This document shows, one piece after another, positions 42,488-51,358 of a stretch of DNA of 64,000 nucleotides (position 1 is the stretch's first letter; the number at the start of each line of letters is the position of its first letter). Both the position numbers and the translations under genes were made by a program. Under the pieces are notes generated by a model. It saw nothing but the letters and a program-made list of their open reading frames with translations. It did no database searches and was not told the origin of the DNA. The stretch comes from Saccharopolyspora gregorii (lineage in GTDB: Bacteria > Actinomycetota > Actinomycetes > Mycobacteriales > Pseudonocardiaceae), in assembly GCF_024734405.1 (NCBI RefSeq), contig NZ_CP059556.1, forward strand, positions 1,922,001 through 1,986,000, in the 5' to 3' direction.

Positions 42488-42894
42488 CCGCTCGCCCGGC
42501 CGGGCAGGACCAGGACGAGCGCCAGGCCGGTGACCAGGCCGAGGCTGCCCATGCTCAGCACCTGGTCGAGCAGGCCGTACATGTGCAGCATCGTGCTGTG
42601 GAAGCCGAAGTGCAGCGCGTTGAACACCAGCCACGCCGCACCGGCGGCCCGGGTGAGCACCACGTCGTCGACCCGCCGCAGCGCCGCACCGCTGAGCGTC
42701 GCCAGCGCCAGGAACATCGCGCCGGTGTCCCGCGCCAGGTGCTCGTTGTACGGGCCCAGCCGCGGCAGCCAGTCCAGGCCGAAACCCGGGAACGAGGCGT
42801 GCCAGGACTCCGGCGCGACGAAGGCCCAGAACCCGGTGCTCGCCCCCACCAGCAGCAGCACCACGAGGCATGCGCGGTCGACTCGGGTTTTCAC
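42469..42894 (-). CDS. Four-span membrane protein of unknown function
   Basis: 141 aa from GTG 42894 (AGGAGG about 10 nt upstream); an earlier start at 42936 would overlap the Nudix gene stop. There are hydrophobic spans at about 8-26, 55-75, 83-105 and 113-133. The loop between spans 1 and 2 has FGLDWLPRLGPYNEHLARDTGAMFL, and a later segment reads NALHFGFHSTMLHMYG with several His. It resembles small uncharacterised actinobacterial membrane proteins. It starts 39 bp after the Nudix gene on the same strand. Confidence 0.75.
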   Translation of the reverse strand: MKTRVDRACLVVLLLVGASTGFWAFVAPESWHASFPGFGLDWLPRLGPYNEHLARDTGAMFLALATLSGAALRRVDDVVLTRAAGAAWLVFNALHFGFHSTMLHMYGLLDQVLSMGSLGLVTGLALVLVLPGRASGQGASR

Positions 42895-42932
42895 GGGTGC
42901 GATACCTCCTGCGGGGGTGGCGGATGGGGCGG

Positions 42933-43370
42933 TCACCGGTCGGCGAGGGCGTCGAAAGCGCGGCGCACGTGCCGCACCAGGTCGAGCCGCAGCGTCTCCT
43001 CCAGGGTGAGCCAGCGGTGCTCGTCGTGCTCTTCCGGCGCGGTGACCACCTCCGCCTCGGGATCCGCTTCGGTGCCGAGGAAGGTGACGGTGTGGTAGCA
43101 GATCGGCCTGCCGCGCGTGTCGGCGTTGCTGAACCGGGCCAGCTCATCGGTGGCTCGGACGACCAGCCCGGCTTCCTCGGCGGCTTCGCGTTCGGCCGCG
43201 GCGCGCAGGTCCTCGCCCGGTTCGACGGTGCCACCGGGCAGGTCCCACCGGCCACCGAGGTAGCGGTCCGCGCCGCGCTTGAGCACCAGGTAGCGCCCCG
43301 CGCGTGCCACCAGCACGTGCGCGACCCAGCGGTGGTCGTCGAACCGGAGTCCGTCGTCGTCCAGCGTCAT
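42933..43370 (-). CDS. Nudix hydrolase
   Basis: 145 aa from ATG 43370. The Nudix box is complete: GGTVEPGEDLRAAAEREAAE followed by EAGL, with the Gx5Ex7REUxEExGU spacing. WDLPGG precedes it and CYHTVTFLG follows. Substrate class (nucleoside diphosphate derivative) is not deducible. It is divergent from the methyltransferase gene, with 68 bp between the starts. Confidence 0.92.
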   Translation of the reverse strand: MTLDDDGLRFDDHRWVAHVLVARAGRYLVLKRGADRYLGGRWDLPGGTVEPGEDLRAAAEREAAEEAGLVVRATDELARFSNADTRGRPICYHTVTFLGTEADPEAEVVTAPEEHDEHRWLTLEETLRLDLVRHVRRAFDALADR

Positions 43371-43438
43371 CCCTCGTCTCCCGGTGCTGCCTCGGGTGCG
43401 GATCGAGCTTCGCATGCCGGGCGCGGCAGGATGGGGGC

Positions 43439-44041
43439 ATGGTCGAGCAGAGTCTCTGGATGCAGAAGGTCGCCGCGGACCCCGGGCACTCGGACTGGTA
43501 CGTCGAGCGGATGCGCGGGCTCGCCCGGGCGGGTGATGACCTGGCGGGCGAAGCCAGGCTGGTGGACGCGATGGTGCCGCGCGGCGCGCGCGTCCTCGAC
43601 GCGGGCTGCGGGCCGGGCCGGGTCGGTGCCGCGCTGGCGGCCGCCGGGCACCGGGTTGTCGGCGTCGACGTGGATCCGACGTTGATCGCGGCTGCCGAGC
43701 AGGACCACCCGGGGCCGCGCTGGCTCGTCGCGGACCTCGCCGAGCTGGACCTGCCCGCGCGGGGGATCGACGAGCCGTTCGACGCGATCGTGTGCGCCGG
43801 GAACGTGCTCGCGTTCCTCGCCCCCGCCACCCGCCGCGAGGTGCTGCGCCGCTTCCGCGCGCACCTGGCGCCGGAGGGCCGGGTGGCCGCCGGGTTCGGC
43901 GCGGGCCGCGGGTACGAGTTCGACGAGTTCTTCGCCGACGTGGCCGCCGCCGGCCTGGAGGTGGACCTGGCGCTGTCCACCTGGGACGTGCGACCGTTCA
44001 CACCGGACTCGCAGTTCGTGGTGGCCCTGCTGCGCCGCTGA
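43439..44041 (+). CDS. Class I SAM-dependent methyltransferase
   Basis: 200 aa from ATG 43439. SAM motif I is ARVLDAGCGPGRVGAALA (about 50-67), followed by VVGVDVDPTLIAAAEQDHP, ADLAELDLP and FDAIVCAGNVLAFL. The C-terminal RPFTPDSQFVVALLRR is typical of a compact group of small actinobacterial methyltransferases. The acceptor is unknown. Confidence 0.88.
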   Translation: MVEQSLWMQKVAADPGHSDWYVERMRGLARAGDDLAGEARLVDAMVPRGARVLDAGCGPGRVGAALAAAGHRVVGVDVDPTLIAAAEQDHPGPRWLVADLAELDLPARGIDEPFDAIVCAGNVLAFLAPATRREVLRRFRAHLAPEGRVAAGFGAGRGYEFDEFFADVAAAGLEVDLALSTWDVRPFTPDSQFVVALLRR

Positions 44042-44159
44042 ACCCCGATTCGGCCGAACGCCGGGGCCGGATGGGTAGAACTGCTCATGCGGCAGGGTCC
44101 GCCACGCCGGGATAGTGAAGATCGAAGCACTTGATCCACTTCTCTGGGAGGCTCACCCC

Positions 44160-44600
44160 ATGCACGGCCCACGGCGCACCCCGGCCACCGCAGCCCTCCA
44201 CCGGTACCTGTTCAACCCGGCGGGGCTGGGCTACTTGGCGCTGGTCGCGGTGGTGTGGGCGTGGATCGCGCTGGACGTGCTGCTGTTCGACCACACCGAC
44301 AACAGCCTCGTCGGCATGTGGGGATTCCTGGTCACCGCACCGACATCGCTGGTGTTCGTGCAGCTGTCCGGGCCGGCGCTGTGGGGTGGTGTGCTGCTCG
44401 CCGCCGTGCTGCAGGCCCTGCTGCTCGGCGTCACCTACGCCGGAGTCCCGGTGAAGCGGACCCGCACCCGCAAGCGCCGCACCCGGACCACCGCGAAGAC
44501 CAAGACCGCTGCGAAGGCGAAGACCACCCCGAAGCGCCGCCCCCAACCCACCAGGCGAACCCCTGCCCCCCGAGCCCGAGCCGTCACCGGAGCCCGCTAG
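44160..44600 (+). CDS. SCO4225-like membrane protein with a basic C-terminal tail
   Basis: 146 aa from ATG 44160 (GGGAGG 7 nt upstream). There are three hydrophobic spans (about residues 22-43, 53-72 and 76-98), then a very basic tail from about 103 with repeated Lys-Thr/Arg-Thr units (RTRKRRTRTTAKTKTAAKAK). The membrane part resembles SCO4225 of Streptomyces coelicolor, a family with no assigned function. The tail could bind nucleic acid or anionic lipid. Confidence 0.7.
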   Translation: MHGPRRTPATAALHRYLFNPAGLGYLALVAVVWAWIALDVLLFDHTDNSLVGMWGFLVTAPTSLVFVQLSGPALWGGVLLAAVLQALLLGVTYAGVPVKRTRTRKRRTRTTAKTKTAAKAKTTPKRRPQPTRRTPAPRARAVTGAR

Positions 44601-44790
44601 TCCACTGTGGACTCGGTGCTGCCGTGGCCGGGTCGTGTTCGGCTTCGGTGACGGGGGGCGAGCGGCCGCACCGATGGTCATCCGCGCGTGGACCGCAGCA
44701 TCGAGGGGCCGGTCCCGGGTGCGGATCGCCCGCGAAGCAGAGCGCCGGTCCTGCGTCGCTGCCGCCCCGATCGGTTCGGAACCGCGCGTT

Positions 44791-46734
44791 TCACCCCTCG
44801 TCCAGGTCGAGAGCCAGCTGCTCGGGGTTGTCCGGCAAGCCGTGCGGATTCTCCAGATCGCGGATGAACCCTTCGTCCCCCTCGAACTCGATCAGCGGCC
44901 GGAAGTGGTCGCGGACCTTCGCGGGGATGTCGTTGTCGACGATGATGAGCTGCACGTTTTCGAACCGTCCACCTGCATGCCTCCGGCGTTCCTCGAAGTA
45001 GTCGCTGATCCTCGTGTACATCCGCGTGACCAGGTCCTGATCGGGGTCGCTCGGCCCCATGTTCTTCTGCGGTGAGTCCAGGACCAGCAAAGTGGGGAGT
45101 TGGGACCGCATCGGATCTTCCAGGGCGTGCATCAGCAACGCCAGGCTGTAGGCGACGGACACAGCGGTGCGCGAGCCGCCGCCCCGTTGGCCGAAACCCT
45201 GCTCGTCGACCATCGGCAGCAGCGTCTCCGGGTGGAGCCGGGCGCGTCCGGTGGACCAGGGCAGGTCGAACGAGTCCACGATGCGGCGGAACAGGTCGTC
45301 GATGTGCTGGAGGACGTCCTCCGGCTTGGTCAGCTCCGCCTCGGCCCGGTCGAGTTCACCGCAGGTCAGCTCATGCTGGTGTTCGAGCTCCTCGATTTCG
45401 CGCTGCTGTCGCACGAGCCGTTCGTGCGGCTCCCGAACCCGTTCCAGCGCCGTGATCCGCGCGCGCAGGGATTCCAGTTCCGCGGTGGCGGCAGCGATCG
45501 CGTCGACGTGCGGGGCGATCGCGTCGGAGACGTCCCCGTCGAACGCGGTTCGGGCATCCGCGTGCTGCTGCCGGGCGTGGTCGACGGCAGCACGAGCCCG
45601 GTCCAACTCCTTCTGATGCCCGTCGAGCGGTCCGGCGGCCCGCTGCCGCCGCTGCCGCAGCCGCTGTGCTTCCGCTGCTCGCGCCGCATCCGGGAGCGGT
45701 TCGGTGCACAGGCTGCACCGTCCCGGGGGAACCACGCGTGAGCTGAGATCCCCGCCGCAGGCGGTGCACGTGTCGTAGCGCAGCAGTGGCAGCGCCCGGC
45801 CTCGCTCGTCCGGGACGGTGGGGTCCTTCGCCAGCTCTGCCAGGGAAGCGTCCAGGTGGGCGAGTTCGCGAAGCGTCGCATCGCGCTGCCGCAGTGCGCG
45901 GTCCAGGTCGTCCTCGCTGGACGACAGCCGCTTTCGCGCGTGCTCCAGCCGGTTCCGCAAGTGGTCGGCGAACCGGGTGGCTGCTTTGGCTTGCTTGCGC
46001 AGCTCGTGGAGCCGCCGTGCGGCCTGCGCTTCTCCCGCCCGGAGCCGGGTCAGATCGGCGTCGAGTGCCACGGACTCGGTCGCAGGTGACTCATCGAGGA
46101 AGGCCCGGATCCGCGCGACGTCCCGCCGACGGCTCTCGACCAGGTTGCGCAGCTCGCTCGTGCGAGTGCGCAGCCGTTCCGACTTCTCACTGGTCAAGCC
46201 CAGTAGCAGTGCGGCCACGACGCGCCGAGCCGCGTCCTCGGACCGCGGACGGATGACGAACCGTTCGCTGTCGTCCTGCCGGATGTGCAGGTACGGAAGC
46301 AGATCGTGGGCGAAGGAGAGCCGCCTGTCCCTGGCGAGTCGCACCGACGCGAAGGCGTCGTCGAGCCCCAGCCGGGCGAGCAACCAGTCCGACAACTCCT
46401 GCTGGTCGCCTTGCCGCCGGACCGGCAGGGACGCGATCCGTCCACCGGCCGGCGTCAGCACGTCGACAGCGTTCGGTTTGCGGCGTGATCGGTGGAGGAC
46501 GACGTCCTCGTCCCCGATCCGTACCCGAGCCCGGACCGAGACCAGCCGTTTGTGAACCGCGCCCCGGAACTGCACCTCCCGGCCGAAGACGTAGTCGATG
46601 CAGTCGACCATAGAAGTCTTCCCGCGGTCGATCGGGCCGACGATCGCGACCAGCCGCCCCGACAGGTCGTAGGGTTCCTGCCAGCCCCGGCCGTCCTCGA
46701 CCGCGAGCGACTCGATCCGCAACGTCGCGCCCAT
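44791..46734 (-). CDS. SMC/Rad50-like ATPase with zinc hook
   Basis: 647 aa from ATG 46734 with GAGGAGG 8 nt upstream. Walker A is GPIDRGKTS (33-41). Coiled coil runs from about 180 to 470 and is broken by a zinc-hook-like CTAC...CSLC (Cys 323, 326, 340, 343). The C-terminal ATPase half has GGGSRTAVSVAYSLALL and Walker B TLLVLDSPQKNMG (548-560). This is an AAA_23/DUF3732-like layout, seen in DNA repair and in defence or ABC-three-component systems. No partner gene is adjacent. Codon bias is looser than in neighbours, hinting at transfer. Confidence 0.82.
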   Translation of the reverse strand: MGATLRIESLAVEDGRGWQEPYDLSGRLVAIVGPIDRGKTSMVDCIDYVFGREVQFRGAVHKRLVSVRARVRIGDEDVVLHRSRRKPNAVDVLTPAGGRIASLPVRRQGDQQELSDWLLARLGLDDAFASVRLARDRRLSFAHDLLPYLHIRQDDSERFVIRPRSEDAARRVVAALLLGLTSEKSERLRTRTSELRNLVESRRRDVARIRAFLDESPATESVALDADLTRLRAGEAQAARRLHELRKQAKAATRFADHLRNRLEHARKRLSSSEDDLDRALRQRDATLRELAHLDASLAELAKDPTVPDERGRALPLLRYDTCTACGGDLSSRVVPPGRCSLCTEPLPDAARAAEAQRLRQRRQRAAGPLDGHQKELDRARAAVDHARQQHADARTAFDGDVSDAIAPHVDAIAAATAELESLRARITALERVREPHERLVRQQREIEELEHQHELTCGELDRAEAELTKPEDVLQHIDDLFRRIVDSFDLPWSTGRARLHPETLLPMVDEQGFGQRGGGSRTAVSVAYSLALLMHALEDPMRSQLPTLLVLDSPQKNMGPSDPDQDLVTRMYTRISDYFEERRRHAGGRFENVQLIIVDNDIPAKVRDHFRPLIEFEGDEGFIRDLENPHGLPDNPEQLALDLDEG

Positions 46735-46872
46735 CCGGTTCCTCCTCGCCTCGTGCCGGCCTCGGCTTGCACCATGGCGTGGGCCCCATTGGGGAGGGGA
46801 GCGGAACGCTGGGGGTTCACCCCGTCGCGCCCGCAAGATCACCCAGGAAGATCATCGGTGCGCGCATCGTCG

Positions 46873-47781
46873 TCAGCCGTCCGGATTCCGGCGTTGCAGG
46901 AGCATGTGCTGGGCGAGGCGGGCGAGTTCGCGGGTGGCGGGGGAGAGGGTGGTGTCCTGCCTGCGCACCAGCGCCACCGTGTCGTGCAGCGGTTCGCGGA
47001 AGCCGGTGGTGTGCAGGGCGCGCGGGAACCCGGCCCCGCCTGCGACGGCGCCGGCGACGATGGTGTCCCCTATGCCGCGTTCGACCAGCGCCAGCGCGGA
47101 TTCGACGTGCTCGACCTCGATCCGCGGTTCCAGCTTCACCCCGGCGAGCTGGGCGCGGTCGGCGAGCTGGCGGCGGGTCGGGTCGCTCCAGCCGTAGTGC
47201 GCGTCGTAGAGGATCAGGCTGGCGCGCGCGACGTCCTCGATGCCCACCGGTTCCGCGGCGCGCGCCGGATCGGCGGTGACGTAGCGGACCTCGTCGCGCA
47301 GCAGCGGCGTCACCTCCAGGCCCTCGTCGTCGATGGGCAGCACCACCAGCCCGGCCTCCACCGTTCCGGCGGCGACGGCGGCGGCGACCTCCACCGAGTT
47401 CAGGCCGATCAGCCGGATTCGCACGTCGGGGTGGTCGTCGTGGAAGCGCTGCGCCAGGTCGGACAGCAGGTAGTAGCCGGCGTTGCGCAGCAGGCCGAAG
47501 GTGGCGACGCCGCCGTGCAGCGAGCGCACCGAGCGCAGCGCCTGCGCGCCCTCGTCGGCGGCGACCGCGGCCCGCTCCGCGTGCGGTAGCAGCGCCTCGC
47601 CCGCCGCGGTGAGCACCAGGCGGCGCGCGCCGCGGGTGAACAACCGGGTGGCGTGCTCGTCCTCCAGCTTGCGGATCAGCTCCGACACCGAGGCCTGCGC
47701 GATGCCCATGGTGGCCGCGGCGGTGGTGAACGAGCCGGTCCGGGCGGCGAGCAGGAACGCCCGCAACTGCTTCAACGTCAC
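46873..47781 (-). CDS. LysR family transcriptional regulator
   Basis: 302 aa from GTG 47781. The N-terminal winged helix-turn-helix (LKQLRAFLLAARTGSFTTAA, ASVSELIRKLEDE) is followed by a periplasmic-binding-like effector domain. It is divergent from the histidinol-dehydrogenase-like gene with a 72-bp spacer, and AACCCTA/TAGGGTT arms (47787-47793 and 47841-47847) flank that spacer. It most likely controls the three-gene catabolic operon opposite. Confidence 0.93.
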   Translation of the reverse strand: MTLKQLRAFLLAARTGSFTTAAATMGIAQASVSELIRKLEDEHATRLFTRGARRLVLTAAGEALLPHAERAAVAADEGAQALRSVRSLHGGVATFGLLRNAGYYLLSDLAQRFHDDHPDVRIRLIGLNSVEVAAAVAAGTVEAGLVVLPIDDEGLEVTPLLRDEVRYVTADPARAAEPVGIEDVARASLILYDAHYGWSDPTRRQLADRAQLAGVKLEPRIEVEHVESALALVERGIGDTIVAGAVAGGAGFPRALHTTGFREPLHDTVALVRRQDTTLSPATRELARLAQHMLLQRRNPDG

Positions 47782-47817
47782 AGGGAAACCCTATGCCAGG
47801 CGCAGGGAATTCTCACC

Positions 47818-47846
47818 TTGTCCTGTGCTTCGCGCGTTCGTAGGGT
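47818..47846 (+). promoter_or_regulatory. Candidate promoter of the LysR-controlled operon
   Basis: TTGTCC (47818-47823) and TAGGGT (47841-47846) with 17-bp spacing, 7 nt before ATG 47854. No ribosome site is present, so the transcript is probably leaderless. The -10 overlaps the TAGGGTT arm of an inverted repeat. Confidence 0.5.
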
Positions 47847-47853
47847 TCGCGCC

Positions 47854-49182
47854 ATGCGCTTCGCACCTTCCCTGCTCACAGAGCTCGGCGGCTCCTGCCG
47901 CCGCCTCAAGACCCCCGCGCACGACGGCCCCGCGGCCCAACGCGAACCGGCGGTGGTGCAGCGGGTCTCCGAGATGCTCGCCGCGATCGAACGCGACGGG
48001 ATGGACGCCGTGCTGCGCTACGCCCGCGAACTCGACGGCTGGACCGCCGCCGACGTGGAGCTCGACGCCGCCGCCATCGCGAGCAGCGGGGACCGGCTCA
48101 CCCCGGCCCACCGGGAGGCGCTGGAGCTCGGCGCCGAGCGGACCGCCGCGTTCGCCCGCGCGCAGCGCGACCACCTGCGGGACTTCGAGACCGAACTCGC
48201 CCCCGGCCTGATCACCGGGCACCGGTACGTGCCGGTGCAGCGGGTCGGCGCCTACCTGCCGGCGGGGCGCTTCCCGCTCACGGCGGGCGCGTTCATGACC
48301 GTCGGCGTGCCCAAGGTCGCCGGTGTCGAGACCGTGCTGGCCTGCACGCCGCCCGGGCGCGACGGCACCTCGGACCCGGCGGTGCTCTACTCCGCGCACC
48401 TAGCGGGCGCCGACCGCGTGTACGTGCTCGGCGGGGTGCAGGCGCTGGCCGCGATGGCGTTCGGGCTGCTCGGCGAACGCCCGGTGGACGTGCTGGTCGG
48501 CGCGGGCAACGCGTTCGTCGCCGAGGCGAAGCGGCAGCTGTTCGGCACCGTCGGCATCGACCTGCTCGCCGGGCCCTCCGAGGTGGCGGTGCTCGCCGAC
48601 GACACCGCCGACCCGGAACTGGTCGCCGCGGACCTGCTCGGCCAGGCCGAGCACGGGGTGAACTCGCCCGCCGCCCTGATCACCACCTCCGAACGGCTCG
48701 GCCGGGAGGTCATCGCCGAGGTGGAGCGGCAGCTCGCCACCCTGTCCACCGCCGAGATCGCCGGGCCCGCCTGGCGCGACCACGGCTCGGTGACCTGGGC
48801 CGCGGACGCCGAGACCGCCATCGCGCTGATGGACGACCTCGCGCCCGAACACCTCGAAGTGATCACCGCCGACGACGACCGCTACCACCGGGAACTGCGC
48901 AACTACGGTTCGATCTTCCTCGGGCCGTGGAGCACCGTCGCCTACTCGGACAAGGGCATGGCAGGCACCAACCACGTGCTGCCCACGGCGGGCGGGGCCA
49001 AGCACAGCGCGGGACTCTCGGTGTCGAGGTTCCTGAAGCCGCTGACCTACCAGCGCGTCGCCGAGGAGGCGACCCCGCTGCTGGCCGACGCCGTGGACGT
49101 GATCTCCGAGTACGAGCGGATGGCCGCGCACCGCGCCACCGCCACGATCCGCACCGATCGCTACGAGAAGGGACAGCGCTAG
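47854..49182 (+). CDS. Histidinol-dehydrogenase-like enzyme (catabolic paralogue 1)
   Basis: 442 aa from ATG 47854. It has the family's VQRVGAYLPAGRFPLTAGAF, GAGNAFVAEAKRQLFGTVGIDLLAGPSE, DLLGQAEHG and NHVLPTAGGAKHSAGLSV motifs, including zinc-ligand His/Asp positions. HisD oxidises an alcohol to an acid in two NAD-dependent steps. The gene lies with a SnoaL-like protein and an amidase, not with his genes, so it is likelier a catabolic homologue (compare HpsN, the dihydroxypropanesulfonate dehydrogenase). A second paralogue lies 3.6 kb further on. Confidence 0.85.
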   Translation: MRFAPSLLTELGGSCRRLKTPAHDGPAAQREPAVVQRVSEMLAAIERDGMDAVLRYARELDGWTAADVELDAAAIASSGDRLTPAHREALELGAERTAAFARAQRDHLRDFETELAPGLITGHRYVPVQRVGAYLPAGRFPLTAGAFMTVGVPKVAGVETVLACTPPGRDGTSDPAVLYSAHLAGADRVYVLGGVQALAAMAFGLLGERPVDVLVGAGNAFVAEAKRQLFGTVGIDLLAGPSEVAVLADDTADPELVAADLLGQAEHGVNSPAALITTSERLGREVIAEVERQLATLSTAEIAGPAWRDHGSVTWAADAETAIALMDDLAPEHLEVITADDDRYHRELRNYGSIFLGPWSTVAYSDKGMAGTNHVLPTAGGAKHSAGLSVSRFLKPLTYQRVAEEATPLLADAVDVISEYERMAAHRATATIRTDRYEKGQR

Positions 49183-50367
49183 ATGAGCGGCAAGTCCGAC
49201 GAGCAGAACCCGAAGGCCGCCCCGCAGCGGGAGGACCGGCGCGGAGCTCCCGAGGGCACCATGCACCCGCCCGCGCGGACCATGCCGACCGACCACGCCA
49301 TCCGCGTGGACTCCGGGCACGGCGCGGACGAACCGCTGCGCGTGCCGGGGGAGCGCAGGCAGCCGATGCGCGGGTTCGAGGACACCTACACCGACATCGT
49401 CGACTACATCGTGCGGATCACCCACCGCATCTGGGAGGACCAGGACGTCGGGTACATCTACGACACCTACAGCCCCGGTTGCCGGCTGCACGGCGACAAC
49501 GGCTACTCCTACGGCGTGGAACAGCTCGTCGACGGCACCATGCAGTCGATCAACGCGTTCCCGGACTGCAGGCACTACGCCGACGACGTGATCTGGGCGG
49601 GCGACGAGGACCAGGGCTTCGTCACCTCGCACCGCGCCATCAACATCGGCCACCACACCGGGCCGTGGCGCTGGGGCCCGCCGACCGGGCGCAAGCTCGA
49701 CACGTGGGTGATGGCGAACTGCGTGGTGCGGGAGAACGAGATCTACGAGGAGTGGGTCCTCTACAACACGGCCGCCAAGCTGCAGCAGCTCGGCGTGAAC
49801 GTCGTCGAAGCGGCCCGCACCTACGGCAACGAGGGCGGCATCGCCCCGCTCACCGCGCGCCAGTTCAGCGAGCCGCAGCGGCTCGTCGGCGGCCGCAAGC
49901 CGGAGGCGCTGCCGCTGCCCACCGACGGGTTCGACGTGGAGCGGACGGTGCGGGCGCTGTTCCACAACGTCTACAACCGGCGCGACCTGAGCACGTTCGA
50001 CCGGGTGTACGCGGACGCGGTGCGCTGGCACGGCACCACGAACCGCACCGGGAGCAACCGCTCCGACGTGCGCGGCATGGCGCGGGCGCTGCTGGCCACG
50101 TTCCCGGACCTCGGGGTCGCGGTGGACGAGGTGTACTGGATGGGCAACGAGGCCGACGGCTTCAGCGTCTCCGTCCGCTGGTCGGGCGTGGGCACGCACC
50201 GCGGCTACGGCCTCTACGGCGCCCCGACCGGTCGCCGGGCGCAGTTGTGGGGGATGTCCCAGCTGTACTTCTCGGGCGGGCGCATCGTGGAGGAGTGGTC
50301 GCTGTTCAACGAGTTCGACGTGCTCGCGCAGCTGCTGGCGGACGTGCCGCCCGCCGAGCTCGGATGA
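49183..50367 (+). CDS. Tandem double SnoaL/NTF2-like protein
   Basis: 394 aa from ATG 49183, directly abutting the previous stop. After a charged, probably disordered N-terminus (about 1-60), two NTF2-like domains follow: about 65-215 (DIVDYIVRITHRIWEDQDVG, CRLHGDNGYSYG, HTGPWRWGPPTGRKLDTWVM) and about 235-390 (VRALFHNVYNRRDLSTFDRV, VRWHGTTNRTG, HRGYGLYGAPTGRRAQLWG). The two repeats share the pattern W(H)G...GPPTGR/GAPTGR, so they arose by duplication. SnoaL folds include ester cyclases, isomerases and lyases; the reaction here is unknown. Confidence 0.82.
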   Translation: MSGKSDEQNPKAAPQREDRRGAPEGTMHPPARTMPTDHAIRVDSGHGADEPLRVPGERRQPMRGFEDTYTDIVDYIVRITHRIWEDQDVGYIYDTYSPGCRLHGDNGYSYGVEQLVDGTMQSINAFPDCRHYADDVIWAGDEDQGFVTSHRAINIGHHTGPWRWGPPTGRKLDTWVMANCVVRENEIYEEWVLYNTAAKLQQLGVNVVEAARTYGNEGGIAPLTARQFSEPQRLVGGRKPEALPLPTDGFDVERTVRALFHNVYNRRDLSTFDRVYADAVRWHGTTNRTGSNRSDVRGMARALLATFPDLGVAVDEVYWMGNEADGFSVSVRWSGVGTHRGYGLYGAPTGRRAQLWGMSQLYFSGGRIVEEWSLFNEFDVLAQLLADVPPAELG

Positions 50368-50374
50368 GCCGCCC

Positions 50375-51169
50375 GTGACCCGGGTGCACTGCGCCCAGCT
50401 GGCCCCGCGCGTGGCCGACCTGCCGCACAACCGCGAGTTGTCGGCGTCGGCCGTGCGCGGGGCCGCCGCGCGTGGCGCCGACGTGATCGTGCTGCCGGAA
50501 CTGGTGACGTCCGGCTACCGGCTGAGCTCGGTGGCCGAAGCGGCGTCGGTGGCGGTCACCCCCGACGACCCGCTGTTCGCGGAATGGGGCCGCGCCGCCC
50601 CGGATTCGGTGGTGGTGGGCGGGTTCTGCGAACGCGGCGCGGGCGGGGAGCTGCACAACAGCGCGGCGGTGCTCGACCGCGGGGAGCTCGTCGCCGCGTA
50701 CCGCAAGACCCACCTGTGGGACGAGGAGAAGCTGCTGTTCACCCCCGGTTCGGCAGCACCGCCGGTGCTGGACACCAGCCGGGGCCGCATCGGCGTGCTG
50801 ATCTGCTACGACCTCGAATTCCCCGAGCTGACGCGGAAACTCGCGCTGGAGGGCGCGGACCTGCTGGCGGTGCCGACGAACTGGCCGCTGGTCCCGCGCC
50901 CGGCGGGGGAGCGGCCTCCGGAGGTCGTCATCGCGATGGCGGCGGCGCGGGTCAACGGCGTCGCCATCGCCTGCTGCGACCGCGCCGGGACCGAACGCGG
51001 CACCCGCTGGACCGAGGGCTCCGCCGTCATCGACCACGAGGGCTGGGTGCGCGCCGAAGCGGACGAGTCCGGCTGCGCCGAAGCCGACCTCGACCTGGCG
51101 GCGTCCCGCACCAAGCGGCGCACCGCCCACGCCGACCTGTTCGCCGACCGCAGACCCGAGCTGTACTGA
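50375..51169 (+). CDS. Carbon-nitrogen hydrolase (nitrilase superfamily)
   Basis: 264 aa from GTG 50375, 7 bp after the previous gene. The catalytic triad is visible: Glu in VLPELVTSGY, Lys in YRKTHLWDEEK and Cys in VLICYDLEFPE. Length and the short C-terminus fit an aliphatic amidase or omega-amidase-like member. As third gene of the operon it probably hydrolyses an amide or nitrile made or used by the pathway; the substrate is unknown. Confidence 0.9.
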   Translation: MTRVHCAQLAPRVADLPHNRELSASAVRGAAARGADVIVLPELVTSGYRLSSVAEAASVAVTPDDPLFAEWGRAAPDSVVVGGFCERGAGGELHNSAAVLDRGELVAAYRKTHLWDEEKLLFTPGSAAPPVLDTSRGRIGVLICYDLEFPELTRKLALEGADLLAVPTNWPLVPRPAGERPPEVVIAMAAARVNGVAIACCDRAGTERGTRWTEGSAVIDHEGWVRAEADESGCAEADLDLAASRTKRRTAHADLFADRRPELY

Positions 51170-51178
51170 GCGCGCATC

Positions 51179-51217
51179 GAACGGTCCGCCCGAGCCGCCC
51201 GCCCGGGTGGGCCGTTC
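51179..51217 (+). terminator. Terminator of the HisD-SnoaL-amidase operon
   Basis: GAACGGTCCGCCCGAG (51179-51194) pairs with CCCGGGTGGGCCGTTC (51202-51217) at 13 of 16 positions, 9 bp after the amidase stop. Confidence 0.6.
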
Positions 51218-51312
51218 AGCGCGCGCCGCGCGCAGGGGGAGCGGATCCGAGCCGGTCGAGCGAGCCGGTCGCCTGGTGCCGGCGAGTCGTTCACCTCGTG
51301 CTGCGCGCAGGC

Positions 51313-51351
51313 GAACGGCCCGACTGTCCGATGTGGCCAGTCGGGCTGTTC
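51313..51351 (-). terminator. Terminator of the convergent aldolase operon
   Basis: GAACGGCCCGACTG and CAGTCGGGCTGTTC pair with one mismatch over 14 bp, 8 bp beyond the aldolase stop. Confidence 0.65.
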
Positions 51352-51358
51352 GGCCGGA

